Positions 31,881 through 40,075 of a DNA stretch of 52,333 nt are shown piece after piece. Where the stretch lies: positions 1 through 52,333 of the forward strand of contig CAJUFP010000022.1 in NCBI GenBank assembly GCA_910585645.1, written 5' to 3'. Below the pieces are notes generated by a model. The model had not been told where the DNA came from. It searched no databases and saw nothing but the letters and a program-made list of their open reading frames with translations. The first letter of the stretch is position 1, and each line of letters starts with the position of its first letter. The position numbers and the translations under genes are program-made. The stretch is from an uncultured Hungatella sp. (GTDB lineage: Bacteria; Bacillota; Clostridia; Lachnospirales; Lachnospiraceae).

Positions 31881-32064
31881 TAATATTCTTAAAAAAATTG
31901 TTCCGGTTGTAAAATATGACAATTATAATCCGTTGCTCACAGAAAATTATTTATTTTTACTATATTATTTATGTAATAAAAGAGCTGTTTTTGATGCCAA
32001 AAAAATGAAATTATGTAGAAAAAGAGAAAATTTTCGTTTTTTCTAAGTTTCTTTTGAAAAACAG

Positions 32065-32092
32065 TTGATTTTTCTGGGATTTGATGTACACT
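32065..32092 (+). promoter_or_regulatory. Possible promoter of the isomerase gene
   Basis: TTGATT and TACACT are spaced by 16 bp on the plus strand, about 45 nt upstream of the isomerase ATG. Confidence 0.5.
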
Positions 32093-32135
32093 GAATTTGC
32101 TTTGTTTCGGATACAGGCAAGATAAGGAGAGCGCT

Positions 32136-32942
32136 ATGAGAGACATACATATTTCTGCCGTCATTGGAAGCGAGATGAAGGTAGAGGAACAGATCCCCCT
32201 TATGAGACAGGCGGGATTTAAAGGTTTTTTTGCCATTTATGAAGGCACGGAGCCTATTGAGCTGTGGGCTGAGACAGTCAGGCGGCAGGGCATGGTCTTT
32301 GAGACGGTCCACGGACCGTTCCGGTTTGCCAACCGCATGTGGGAGGAGGGAGAATCCGGGGATTCGTATCTCGAATACCTGAAGTCAACGGTGGACACCT
32401 GCGGCAAGATCCATGTTGGGAAATATATCCTTCACGTCACCGTGGGCAGCCAGGCCCCTCCCGTCTCCTCCCTGGGGCTTGAACGCTTTGCCTCCCTCTG
32501 CGGCTATGCCAAAGAGCGGGGGGTATCCATCTGTTTTGAGAATTTAGAGCCTCTGCCCCACCTGGAGGCGGTTATGGATCATATTCAGGATCCCTTCCAC
32601 GGTTTTTGCTGGGACATCGGCCACAATGCCTGCTACAGCCCTCACATTGACATGGCTAAAAAGTACGGCCAAAGGCTGAAATGCCTTCACATCCACGACA
32701 ACCGCGGGATCACCCGCCCCGGAGATATTGACTACCGGGACGATCTGCACCTGCTTCCCTTTGACGGGATCCTGGACTGGGAGTGGTTTGCCGGACAGCT
32801 ACGGGCGTGCTCTTATGAAGGGCCCATCACGCTGGAGGTATCCTGCCTTCACGGCAACAACTACCAGGCCATGACCATGCCCCAATACTTAGCCCAGGCA
32901 TACCAGAGAGGCGAGAAACTGCGGACTCTGGTGGACGGCTAG
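32136..32942 (+). CDS. Sugar-phosphate isomerase/epimerase-like TIM-barrel protein
   Basis: The 268-aa protein has the AP-endonuclease-2/xylose-isomerase-like TIM-barrel pattern with metal-ligand segments: 'ICFENLEPLP' (Glu), 'FCWDIGHNA' (Asp/His), 'LHIHDNRG' (His/Asp) and 'GPITLEVSCLHG' (Glu). The ATG at 32136 follows AAGGAG. It is transcribed divergently from the GH2/ABC operon and may convert the released monosaccharide; the substrate is unknown. Confidence 0.88.
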   Translation: MRDIHISAVIGSEMKVEEQIPLMRQAGFKGFFAIYEGTEPIELWAETVRRQGMVFETVHGPFRFANRMWEEGESGDSYLEYLKSTVDTCGKIHVGKYILHVTVGSQAPPVSSLGLERFASLCGYAKERGVSICFENLEPLPHLEAVMDHIQDPFHGFCWDIGHNACYSPHIDMAKKYGQRLKCLHIHDNRGITRPGDIDYRDDLHLLPFDGILDWEWFAGQLRACSYEGPITLEVSCLHGNNYQAMTMPQYLAQAYQRGEKLRTLVDG

Positions 32943-33060
32943 TGCAACGATGTACTGGGGGTGATTTATCCACCGGGAAGATTCACCGGAAATTGCAGTA
33001 TCCTTAGGCGGAAGTTTATGCGGACCCGGGAGAAGCCCGTGTGCTGTCCGCAAATAAGCA
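32943..33060. other. Structured convergent intergenic region with a conserved-loop hairpin
   Basis: This gap separates the converging isomerase and bioY genes. TACTG and CAGTA bracket GGTG/CACC and CCGG/CCGG pairs. Next comes a hairpin GCGGAC (33020-33025) / GTCCGC (33046-33051) with the loop CCGGGAGAAGCCCGTGTGCT. Nearly the same loop recurs at 34815-34840. No U-tract is seen, so it may be an mRNA 3'-end structure or a repeat. Confidence 0.5.
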
Positions 33061-33642
33061 CTACGGTTCTGACATGGCTCTCCTGACCGTCCCCCGCAGC
33101 TTTGCGGCCGCGCTGGCCGCTGCCAGGCAGAGCCCTAAGTCCGCCGGGGCTGTCAGGAGAAAGCAGTTGAACACCAGGATCTGCCAGGTGATCTCCCTGC
33201 TGATGAGAAACCTGCACACAAAAAAATAGTAGGCGATCCCCACTCCATAATAGATCAGCAGACCGACTACGGACACAAAAAAGAGCCTGGCAAAATCACA
33301 GGTCTGAAGGTGTTGGCACAGCCACGCCATGACAAATCCCGCCGCTCCAAAGCCCAGGAGATACCCGAACGTGGGCCTAAGCAGGTAGGAGGGGCCTCCA
33401 CCGGAGGCAAACACGGGAACTCCCGTCAGACCCAAAAGCAGGTATACGCCCACGCTCATCCCTGCCAGCCGCTTGTCCAGAAGAAGTCCTGCCAGAAGCA
33501 CGAAAAACCACTGCAGCGTAACGTGCATGGGCGTAGGCTCCACGGGGATGGTGATCTTGATGAACGCGCCCGCCCCTATGAGGGCCGCAAAAAGGCCGCC
33601 CAGGGTCAGCTCCCGAATGGTCAGATGTTTTTCTTTAGCCAT
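33061..33642 (-). CDS. bioY: BioY biotin transporter S component
   Basis: The 193-aa membrane protein has about five to six helices and the BioY signatures 'TIPVEPTPMHVTLQ' and 'GGGPSYLLRPTFGYLLGF'. It is the biotin-binding subunit of an ECF transporter and needs the shared EcfA/EcfT module, which is not encoded here. It overlaps the upstream cobI-like gene by 8 bp. No BirA operator was recognised upstream; expression appears to come from the promoter at 34734-34762. Confidence 0.93.
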   Translation of the reverse strand: MAKEKHLTIRELTLGGLFAALIGAGAFIKITIPVEPTPMHVTLQWFFVLLAGLLLDKRLAGMSVGVYLLLGLTGVPVFASGGGPSYLLRPTFGYLLGFGAAGFVMAWLCQHLQTCDFARLFFVSVVGLLIYYGVGIAYYFFVCRFLISREITWQILVFNCFLLTAPADLGLCLAAASAAAKLRGTVRRAMSEP

Positions 33643-34336
33643 GTGGGGCCTCTTTTACCAGGATGGTGGTATAGTAACCGGCCTCATCCGGCATCTGGTC
33701 CGGGGACTTGCAGACCCGCTCGCCTTCCAGGCCGCAGTTTTCCACCATGACAGCCTCCAGGCCGCGTTCCCGCAGCAGCTGTTTTACATGGGACAGGCTG
33801 GAACCTGCTTTCATAAGAACCTTTGTCCCCTTATAAGCCAGGGTTTCCTCTGCTTCTTTTGTATCGTAGGCAAGGGGGATCACGTGAAGCTGTTGGGATC
33901 TGTCTGCCAGGCTGTCGCCGGTTCGGGCGGCCGTCGCGCAGAAGGAGGGCACGCCGTTTATGATCCTGGCGTCATATCCTCGTTCCTTTACCAGGCGATG
34001 GATGTAGATGTAGGTGGAATAAATGGTGGGATCCCCCAGGGTCAGATACGCCGCGTCTTTCCCATCTTCCAGGACGCGGATGATCTGGTCCGCGGCCGCG
34101 CGGTAGCTTTCCTCCAGGATAGCCTGGTCTTTTGTCATGGGGATGGACAAATGCAGGCACTCCTTTTCCTCCAGCCCTTTTACCATGCCCTTGGCAATGC
34201 GATAGCACAGGGCCTGGTCTCTCTGCCTGGCGGGAACCGCGATGACCGGACAGTTTTCAATGGTCTCCACCGCAAGGCAGGTCATCATCTTAGGGTCTCC
34301 CGGCCCCACTCCCACCCCGTATAAGATTCCGCTCAT
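33635..34336 (-). CDS. cobI: Precorrin-2/cobalt-factor II C20-methyltransferase
   Basis: The 233-aa protein is a tetrapyrrole SAM methylase. It has the N-terminal 'YGVGVGPGDPKMMT' loop, 'AYLTLGDPTIYSTY', and 'IINGVPSFCATAARTG', which points to the CobI/CbiL subfamily (C20 methylation). It acts in corrin-ring synthesis. It stands alone here, without other cob/cbi genes, between an unknown 112-aa gene and bioY. AGAGGA precedes the ATG. The anaerobic host would favour the cobalt-factor II (CbiL) reaction. Confidence 0.93.
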   Translation of the reverse strand: MSGILYGVGVGPGDPKMMTCLAVETIENCPVIAVPARQRDQALCYRIAKGMVKGLEEKECLHLSIPMTKDQAILEESYRAAADQIIRVLEDGKDAAYLTLGDPTIYSTYIYIHRLVKERGYDARIINGVPSFCATAARTGDSLADRSQQLHVIPLAYDTKEAEETLAYKGTKVLMKAGSSLSHVKQLLRERGLEAVMVENCGLEGERVCKSPDQMPDEAGYYTTILVKEAPHG

Positions 34337-34359
34337 GGAATATCCTCTTTCTTTTTTGA

Positions 34360-34698
34360 TTACTTGACCCGCAGCTTTCCTATGAGCACATTGGCTATGA
34401 TGGCGAACTGCTTTCTCTTGACTCCGCTGTCCTTTGCCGCCCCCTCCAGATACCCCTTGTCCTCATAGCAAAAGAGCATGTCCGTTATAACCATGCGCCA
34501 GATCTTTTCGCTTGTGGCGTGGATCTGTGTGGTAAGATTGTAGAAATCCTCACAGAAGGAATCAAACACCTGGTCTTTTACCTTGGGATTGTAGGATTCG
34601 AAGATCTTCGCGAAAACTTCCCGGATGTCGTCCAAGTCAAATTCGCGGAATGTGACAGGGTTTATGTTCAGTTCTTTGCTGTAGGAATAGTTGATCAT
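34360..34698 (-). CDS. Hypothetical 112-aa protein
   Basis: I do not recognise this family. The protein is soluble and mostly helical, with an acidic N-terminal half and a basic C-terminus ('GVKRKQFAIIANVLIGKLRVK'). The ATG follows AGGGGGAG, and a strong promoter lies at 34734-34762. It is the first gene of a unit with cobI and bioY, 23 bp upstream of cobI. Confidence 0.8.
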   Translation of the reverse strand: MINYSYSKELNINPVTFREFDLDDIREVFAKIFESYNPKVKDQVFDSFCEDFYNLTTQIHATSEKIWRMVITDMLFCYEDKGYLEGAAKDSGVKRKQFAIIANVLIGKLRVK

Positions 34699-34733
34699 AG
34701 GTCTCCCCCTCTTTTTCTTGATTTATGGTTTTT

Positions 34734-34762
34734 ATTATACTAAAGGAGCGGGGGTTTTTCAA
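34734..34762 (-). promoter_or_regulatory. Promoter of the hypothetical-cobI-bioY unit
   Basis: On the minus strand TTGAAA and a perfect TATAAT are separated by exactly 17 bp, about 35 nt before the start codon. This short leader excludes a cobalamin riboswitch for this transcript. Confidence 0.8.
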
Positions 34763-34814
34763 GCGTGAGTCAGGATATAATCTATTACAGTTTAGTTAAG
34801 TCGAAGTTGTCGTG

Positions 34815-34948
34815 GGCCCGGGAGAATCTGTGTGCTGTCCGGGTTCAGATATGCCAAACATTCCGATGAGCCCTTAAAGCAGGAAAACACTCGGGGTGAG
34901 GCCCTCCTGTTTTCCTTGGTCTCATCTCCATGGCATATATTCACCCGG
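34815..34948. ncRNA. Large nested hairpin element, possible structured RNA or MITE
   Basis: Four nested complementary pairs are visible: CCGGGT (34839-34844)/ACCCGG (34943-34948); ATATGCCA (34849-34856)/TGGCATAT (34931-34938); GATGAG (34865-34870)/CTCATC (34921-34926); and AGGAAAACA (34881-34889)/TGTTTTCCT (34908-34916). This makes one 110-nt rod with internal loops. The flank 34815-34840 repeats the loop motif of the hairpin at 33020-33051. A TATAAT at 34776 could start a plus-strand transcript, but its -35 is poor. The strand and function are unknown. Confidence 0.55.
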
Positions 34949-35074
34949 ACGGGACATCTCTCCTTCTCTGCCTGGCAAAAGCAGAATTCGCTGGTTAAGG
35001 TTTGCTCACTTAAGGTGGTTCCGGTAGGGTTGCGGTTTCTGCTTTGTAGTGGGAAGATAGCTGTTTTATTGACA

Positions 35075-35158
35075 GTAAGGTTTGTGAATCTTGATCCTGC
35101 TTTCAATTACAGAGAACCAGATCCTTTCGGTTCCACAACAACATCGCCGTAACCTTAC
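35075..35158. repeat. Second inverted-repeat structure in the 34.7-35.2 kb gap
   Basis: GTAAGGTT (35075-35082) and AACCTTAC (35151-35158) enclose GAACC (35114-35118)/GGTTC (35129-35133). It lies downstream of sdaAA on the minus strand. Along with the 34839-34948 rod it makes most of the 529-bp gap (34699-35227) foldable. No convincing terminator with a U-tract was found for the sda genes. Confidence 0.45.
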
Positions 35159-35227
35159 TAAACAATACACTAAAACTATAAAAAACAACCGCCGCCTTTG
35201 CTCACTCAACATTACAACAAATCCCCG

Positions 35228-36097
35228 TCATCTAACCAATGCCCTGGTAATCCGCACCCCCTCTTTTGTTGCCGCAAGGCCTCCCTCCCCTGTCTCCCGC
35301 AGGGACGGGTGCATCTTCTCTCCCACTTCCCGCATGGCGTCGAACACCTGATCCGCCGGGATGGCGCTGGTGATGCCCGCAAGGGCCATGTCCGCGCAGG
35401 TCATAGCGTTGACGGCTCCTATGACATTGCGCTTTACGCAGGGGACCTCCACCAGACCTGCCACCGGGTCGCAGACCAGGCCCAAAAGGGCCTTTAAGGC
35501 CATGGCCGCCCCGTGGCTGATCTGCTCATTGGTGCCGCCCTTTAGGGCCGTCAGAGCGCCGGCGGCCATGGAGGAGGCGGCTCCGATCTCCGCCTGACAG
35601 CCCCCCGCAGCCCCGGCGATAAAAGCCCTGGAGGCGATCACCTGGCCAATGCCCGCAGCCACATACAGGCTTTTCACGATCTGCCGATGGCCTGCCTGGC
35701 CGCTGCGAAACAGGGGGATCAGAACCGCTGGCAGAACCCCGCATGCCCCGGCTGTAGGCGCTGCCACAATACGTCTCATGCAGGCGTTTGACTCTCCCAT
35801 CTCCAGGGCCTGGATAATGACCTGGTTTAAATAATCCCCGCACAGAGTATCGCCGGCCTTCCGGTACTCCTCCATGGCCGCCCCCTGGCCGCCTGCCAGG
35901 CCGCTGGCGGACCGGGCAGAACCGTCATAGGATGTGGACGCCAGAAGCATGGCGTCCCACATGACGTACATCTCCTTCATGGACTCCTCCCTGGAAACCT
36001 TCCGCTCCTCCATGTCATCCTCCAGGACGGCCTCATAAAACTTCTTATCCCGTTTTTCGCAGTAGTCAAGGATCTCCTCAATGGAATGGTATGCCAT
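35228..36097 (-). CDS. sdaAA: L-serine dehydratase, iron-sulfur-dependent, alpha subunit
   Basis: The 289-aa protein shows the SdaAA pattern: 'APTAGACGVLPAVL', 'GGCQAEIGAASSMAAGAL' and 'CDPVAGLVEVPCVKRN', whose cysteines bind the 4Fe-4S cluster. With the beta subunit it deaminates L-serine to pyruvate and ammonia in the cytoplasm. It lies 4 bp after sdaAB. The length is normal. Confidence 0.96.
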   Translation of the reverse strand: MAYHSIEEILDYCEKRDKKFYEAVLEDDMEERKVSREESMKEMYVMWDAMLLASTSYDGSARSASGLAGGQGAAMEEYRKAGDTLCGDYLNQVIIQALEMGESNACMRRIVAAPTAGACGVLPAVLIPLFRSGQAGHRQIVKSLYVAAGIGQVIASRAFIAGAAGGCQAEIGAASSMAAGALTALKGGTNEQISHGAAMALKALLGLVCDPVAGLVEVPCVKRNVIGAVNAMTCADMALAGITSAIPADQVFDAMREVGEKMHPSLRETGEGGLAATKEGVRITRALVR

Positions 36098-36101
36098 GCC
36101 C

Positions 36102-36770
36102 TTACTCCTCCTCTCCCAGATTCAGACAAGTCACCTTGATGATGCCCTCCACCCGCTTCAGCCAGTCCAGACAAGAGGAGGGGATGTTCTGATCCGTCTC
36201 AATGACCATAACCGCGTACCCGCCCCTCTTGTCCCGGTAAAGGTTCAGAGTGGCAATGTTGATGGACTTGTGGGCCAGCATGGAAGTGACCTCCGCCACA
36301 TGGCCCGGCTGGTCCACATTGTGGACGATCAGGGCCGGCCTCTGGGCCGTCACGTTGATCTCAACCCCGTCCAGCTTGTTCACCAGGATGCGCCCTCCGC
36401 CCAGGGAAGAGGCCTGAACCGACACGGTCCGTCCCCCTTTGTCCCACACCTCCAAAAGAGCCGTGTTAGGGTGCGCGCCCCGGATGGTCTCATGTTCAAA
36501 CGAAAACTCCATGCCCGCCTTGGCCGCATGGTCAAAGCTCTCCGGTATGCAGATATTGTCAGGCCGCATGCCCAGAAGCCCTGCCACCAGAGCCCGGTCC
36601 GTGCCGTGGCCGATGCCGGTGGCCGAAAAGGACCCGGACAGGGTGATGTGAGCCCGCGCGGGGACAGAACCCAACAGTTTCTTCGTAACCAGGCCGATCC
36701 TGACGGCCCCCGCCGTGTGGGAGCTGGAAGGCCCCACCATCACCGGCCCCAAGATATCAAATATATTCAT
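36102..36770 (-). CDS. sdaAB: L-serine dehydratase, iron-sulfur-dependent, beta subunit
   Basis: The 222-aa protein has the N-terminal 'GPVMVGPSSSHTAGAVRIG' signature and a C-terminal ACT domain (about 148-220, 'PALIVHNVDQPGHVAEVTSMLAH'). It forms the heteromeric enzyme with the next gene. The ATG at 36770 follows a GAGAGG-type site; longer forms lack support. Confidence 0.95.
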   Translation of the reverse strand: MNIFDILGPVMVGPSSSHTAGAVRIGLVTKKLLGSVPARAHITLSGSFSATGIGHGTDRALVAGLLGMRPDNICIPESFDHAAKAGMEFSFEHETIRGAHPNTALLEVWDKGGRTVSVQASSLGGGRILVNKLDGVEINVTAQRPALIVHNVDQPGHVAEVTSMLAHKSINIATLNLYRDKRGGYAVMVIETDQNIPSSCLDWLKRVEGIIKVTCLNLGEEE

Positions 36771-36807
36771 CTCTCGCCCTTCTCTCCTCGTACTGTTACA
36801 GCAGGCC

Positions 36808-37737
36808 TCACTCCGCCCTGAACTTCTTAAGAAGCCCCTGGAAATACTCCGGCAGAGGCGCCTCAAACTCCATATACTCACCGGTCCGCGGATGGACAAA
36901 GCCAAGGACCCCGGCGTGAAGCGTCTGTCCCTGAAGCTTAAACGGACATTTGGCCGGCCCGTAGACCAGATCCCCCAGCACCGGATGGCCTATAGACGCC
37001 ATGTGAACCCGGATCTGGTGGGTTCTCCCTGTCTCAAGCCTGCACTCAATAAACGTAAACTGACGGAAACGCTCCAGAACCCGGTAATGGGTCACTGCCC
37101 GCCGCCCGCTTTTCTCATTGACACTCATCCGCTTCCGGTCCACAGGATGGCGGCCAATAGGGGCGTCCACAGTCCCCTCCTCCTCCTTCACGACTCCGCA
37201 CACAATGGCCCGGTATCTGCGGACAATGGTGTGCTCCTTTAACTGCTTGGCAACGGAATTGTGGGCCATATCATTTTTGCAGATGATCAAAATCCCCGTG
37301 GTGTCCATGTCAATACGGTGTACGATCCCTGGCCGCAGCACCCCGTTGATGCCGGAAAGCTCATGGCCGCAGTGATACATCAGCCCGTTGACCAGAGTGC
37401 CGCATAAGTGTCCGGGGGCAGGGTGGACCACCATGCCCTTGGGCTTGTTCACCAGGATCACGTCCCTGTCCTCGTACACAATATCCAGATCCATAGGCTC
37501 CGGCAAGATCCTGGCTTCCTCCTCCTTGGGGATCCTGACTAAAACCGTCTCCCCGCCGCTGACCTTGTAATTGGCCTTGACCGGCTGCCGGTTTACCGCC
37601 ACATGGCCGGACTTGATCAGCTTCTGCACATGGGACCGGGAAAAATCACAGGAATTTGTCAAAAAAACATCAATCCGAAGACCGGAATCCTCCTCATCCA
37701 CTTCAAAAGTCCTGCGCTCCTCCTCCCAATCCTCCAT
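36808..37737 (-). CDS. 23S rRNA pseudouridine synthase, RluD family
   Basis: The 309-aa protein has an S4 RNA-binding domain (about 15-75, 'RIDVFLTNSCDFSRSHVQKLIKSG') and a pseudouridine synthase domain with the catalytic Asp in 'GIVHRIDMDTTGIL', followed by 'GRTHQIRVH' near the end. The start overlaps the lspA stop (TGATG). The RluD paralogue number cannot be fixed from sequence alone. Confidence 0.94.
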   Translation of the reverse strand: MEDWEEERRTFEVDEEDSGLRIDVFLTNSCDFSRSHVQKLIKSGHVAVNRQPVKANYKVSGGETVLVRIPKEEEARILPEPMDLDIVYEDRDVILVNKPKGMVVHPAPGHLCGTLVNGLMYHCGHELSGINGVLRPGIVHRIDMDTTGILIICKNDMAHNSVAKQLKEHTIVRRYRAIVCGVVKEEEGTVDAPIGRHPVDRKRMSVNEKSGRRAVTHYRVLERFRQFTFIECRLETGRTHQIRVHMASIGHPVLGDLVYGPAKCPFKLQGQTLHAGVLGFVHPRTGEYMEFEAPLPEYFQGLLKKFRAE

Positions 37738-38252
37738 CACGCCTTCCCCTTCCTGCCGGGCATCAGCATCTCAAACTCCTCATCCGTATAAAACCACAAA
37801 AGCAGCACCAAAAGAAGAGCCGTCCCCACAGTCACATAGCAGTCCGCCACATTGAAGATCGGAAAATCGATAAGGCTGAAATACAAAAAATCCACCACAT
37901 ACCCCTGGCTGACCCGGTCAATAAGATTACCCGCGGCCCCGGCCATGATCATGGTCAGGCACAGCTCCATGGGGACATACCGCCGGGACGGAGGCAGCTT
38001 TACCATGGCGTAGGCCACAAAGGCGAACACCGCCACAGCCACCACAAAGAAAAATCCCTGCCGCCCCTGGAGCATCCCAAAAGCCGCCCCCCGGTTCTCC
38101 GAGTACAGCAGTTCAAACACTCCCTGCCACAGGACAAAAGCCTCCTTCCCCTTAAGGGAAGCCGCGGCCATGGCCTTGGTCCACTGGTCCAGAGCCGTCA
38201 GACACACAAGGCCAGCCAAAAAAGCCAGCAAATGATCACGTTTTCGGTCCAT
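37737..38252 (-). CDS. lspA: Lipoprotein signal peptidase
   Basis: The 171-aa protein has four membrane helices with the catalytic aspartate motifs 'AGAAGNLIDRV' and 'FNVADCYVTVG'. It cleaves diacylglyceryl-prolipoproteins such as the two binding proteins in this window. The ATG at 38252 is best supported, with GTGGGAG six bases upstream. It lies just before the rluD-family gene, a common arrangement. Confidence 0.94.
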   Translation of the reverse strand: MDRKRDHLLAFLAGLVCLTALDQWTKAMAAASLKGKEAFVLWQGVFELLYSENRGAAFGMLQGRQGFFFVVAVAVFAFVAYAMVKLPPSRRYVPMELCLTMIMAGAAGNLIDRVSQGYVVDFLYFSLIDFPIFNVADCYVTVGTALLLVLLLWFYTDEEFEMLMPGRKGKA

Positions 38253-38268
38253 ATCCATCTCTCCCACT

Positions 38269-39357
38269 CTATAAAAGGATCTCGTCAAGGCAGGCCGTCA
38301 TATCCTCCTCTGTCACCGTCCGGTCTACAAAGGCCTCCCCCACAGAGCGAAGAAGGATAAAACGGATGGCGTCCCCGTCCATCTTCTTGTCGCTCTTCGT
38401 ATCCTCCACAATCTTCTCTCTTAAGACCCCCTCAACCCTTACCGGCATGCCAAGGCTCTCCATAAGGGACCTAAGGCCCAAAAGGCAGTCCTCGCCCAGA
38501 TACCCCTTAAGGATAGAAAGTCTCACCGCCCCCAGACAGCCCAGGCCTACACAGTGGCCGTGAAGCATGGAAAAGGCCAGCTGCTTTTCCAGAGCGTGGC
38601 CCAGAGTATGGCCGAAGTTCAGAAGCGCCCTTACTCCCTGCTCTGTAGGGTCCTGCTCCACCACCCGCCTCTTGATCTCATCGCTGCCGGCGATCATCTC
38701 CATGCACACGGAAAGATCCCGCCTGCCGATGGCATCCTGATTCCTCAAAAGCCACTGATAATACCCCTTGTCCTGGATCAGGCCGTGCTTGATCACCTCC
38801 CCCATGCCGGAAGAAAACTGCTCATCAGACAAGGTAAGAAGGGTGCTCACATTGGTGTACACCAGCCGGGGCATGTAAAACGCGCCAACCATATTTTTAT
38901 AGGAAGAAACGTCAACCCCTGTCTTGCCGCCGATGCTGCTGTCCACCTGGGCCAGCAGCGTGGTTGGGATCTGGATAAAAGACACGCCCCGCAGATAGGT
39001 AGCCGCCCCGAAGCCGCACAGATCCCCCGCCACGCCGCCGCCAAGGGCCACAAGCCAGTCCTTTCGGTCAAAGCGGTTCTCCATCAGAACCTCATACAGC
39101 CCCTCCACCGTGTCAAGGGTTTTCGACTCCTCCCCGGCGGGAAAGATATAAGCCACCACCTGCCGGCAATACGTTTTCAGGATATCCCGAACCTGATCCA
39201 GGTACAGACCGGCCACTGTAGAGTCAGTGACAACGCACACCCGCCTCCCCCGGACTCCCAGAGCCTCCAGACGAGACCCAAGCCCGTCAAAAGCAGTGTC
39301 CAGGACAATATCGTAAATCGGCCTCCCGTCCCCGCAGACCGTCAGTGTCTTCTGCAT
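38269..39357 (-). CDS. aroB: 3-dehydroquinate synthase
   Basis: The 362-aa protein shows AroB signatures: 'LVALGGGVAGDLCGFGAATYLRG', 'QIPTTLLAQVDSSIGGKTGVD', 'GMGEVIKHGLI' and 'LLNFGHTLGHALE'. It converts DAHP to 3-dehydroquinate in the shikimate pathway using NAD and zinc. AGGAGAG precedes the ATG at 39357. It lies between sepF and lspA. Confidence 0.96.
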   Translation of the reverse strand: MQKTLTVCGDGRPIYDIVLDTAFDGLGSRLEALGVRGRRVCVVTDSTVAGLYLDQVRDILKTYCRQVVAYIFPAGEESKTLDTVEGLYEVLMENRFDRKDWLVALGGGVAGDLCGFGAATYLRGVSFIQIPTTLLAQVDSSIGGKTGVDVSSYKNMVGAFYMPRLVYTNVSTLLTLSDEQFSSGMGEVIKHGLIQDKGYYQWLLRNQDAIGRRDLSVCMEMIAGSDEIKRRVVEQDPTEQGVRALLNFGHTLGHALEKQLAFSMLHGHCVGLGCLGAVRLSILKGYLGEDCLLGLRSLMESLGMPVRVEGVLREKIVEDTKSDKKMDGDAIRFILLRSVGEAFVDRTVTEEDMTACLDEILL

Positions 39358-39399
39358 AAACTCTCTCCTCTCCATAACAGCCTTTTCAAACCGTTACTA

Positions 39400-39483
39400 A
39401 AAAATGGGCCGGCGCAGACACACACGCAGCCCCGCCTAACCTTCCTGTTCAGCAAACAGATGACGCCTGTGACGGCCCCATCC
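39400..39483 (-). terminator. Terminator-like structure between sepF and aroB
   Basis: On the minus strand ATGGGGCCG and CGGCCCAT flank about 60 nt that contain smaller hairpins and are followed by a T6 run. The long loop makes it unusual; it may give partial termination after sepF. Confidence 0.45.
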
Positions 39484-39497
39484 AAACACAAAAACAG

Positions 39498-40058
39498 CTA
39501 CAAACGCAGATTCAGCCCCGACATGTCAAGAGGGCCGCTGCCTGACGCCGCGCCCACATTGCCAAGGATGTCCTGAAAATCGCCGGAGAGATCCACCGTG
39601 TCAGGGGTAACGATAAAAATGTAGTTGGAGATCTTCTGGAGATTGCCGTTTATGGAGTACACGGCGCCTGAGGCAAAATCAATGATCCTCTGGGCGATCT
39701 CCGTATGTAACCCCTCCATGTTCAGCACCACGGTCTTCCCCGCCAGAAGATGGTCGCAGATCTCCTTGGAATCTCCAAAGGAGGTGGGGATCACCATGGC
39801 CACCTCCATGTTTCTCTTCATAGGAACTACTTTATTGGAATTACTGTTGGAAGAACGCCCCAAAAACGATCTCGGCCTCGGCGATTCCTCCTCCTCGTCA
39901 TCCTCATCGTAATAATCGTCGTCTCTGTCTCTTTTCCCGAATAGGCTTTTTCTGGGAGGTCTCTCTTCCTCTTCTTCATAATCGTCATCTAAGAAGTAGT
40001 CGTCATCATCACCGTCACTTAATCGCATGCTTTCCATAATTCTTCCAAACAGACTCAT
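39498..40058 (-). CDS. sepF: Cell division protein SepF
   Basis: The 186-aa protein begins with the membrane-targeting amphipathic 'MSLFGRIMESMRLSD', has an acidic, disordered linker (about 15-80) and the C-terminal SepF core (about 85-170: 'VVLNMEGLHTEIAQRIIDFASGAVYSING'). It anchors and shapes FtsZ filaments. It follows yggS by 17 bp, the classic ylmE-ylmF order. Confidence 0.96.
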   Translation of the reverse strand: MSLFGRIMESMRLSDGDDDDYFLDDDYEEEEERPPRKSLFGKRDRDDDYYDEDDEEEESPRPRSFLGRSSNSNSNKVVPMKRNMEVAMVIPTSFGDSKEICDHLLAGKTVVLNMEGLHTEIAQRIIDFASGAVYSINGNLQKISNYIFIVTPDTVDLSGDFQDILGNVGAASGSGPLDMSGLNLRL

Positions 40059-40075
40059 AGTTTTTCTCCCATCTC

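Noticed and set aside
34815..34948. 6S RNA or another known ncRNA family
   Set aside because: It is shorter than 6S RNA and lacks a recognisable large central bubble; no family signature could be matched by eye.
34792..35152. Overlapping open frames of about 105 codons on both strands in the gap upstream of the 112-aa gene
   Set aside because: Neither has a good ribosome site or family-like composition; both run through the nested hairpins, so structure explains the region better.
34699..35227. Cobalamin riboswitch upstream of the cobI unit
   Set aside because: No B12-box was found, and the clear promoter at 34734-34762 leaves a leader of only about 35 nt.
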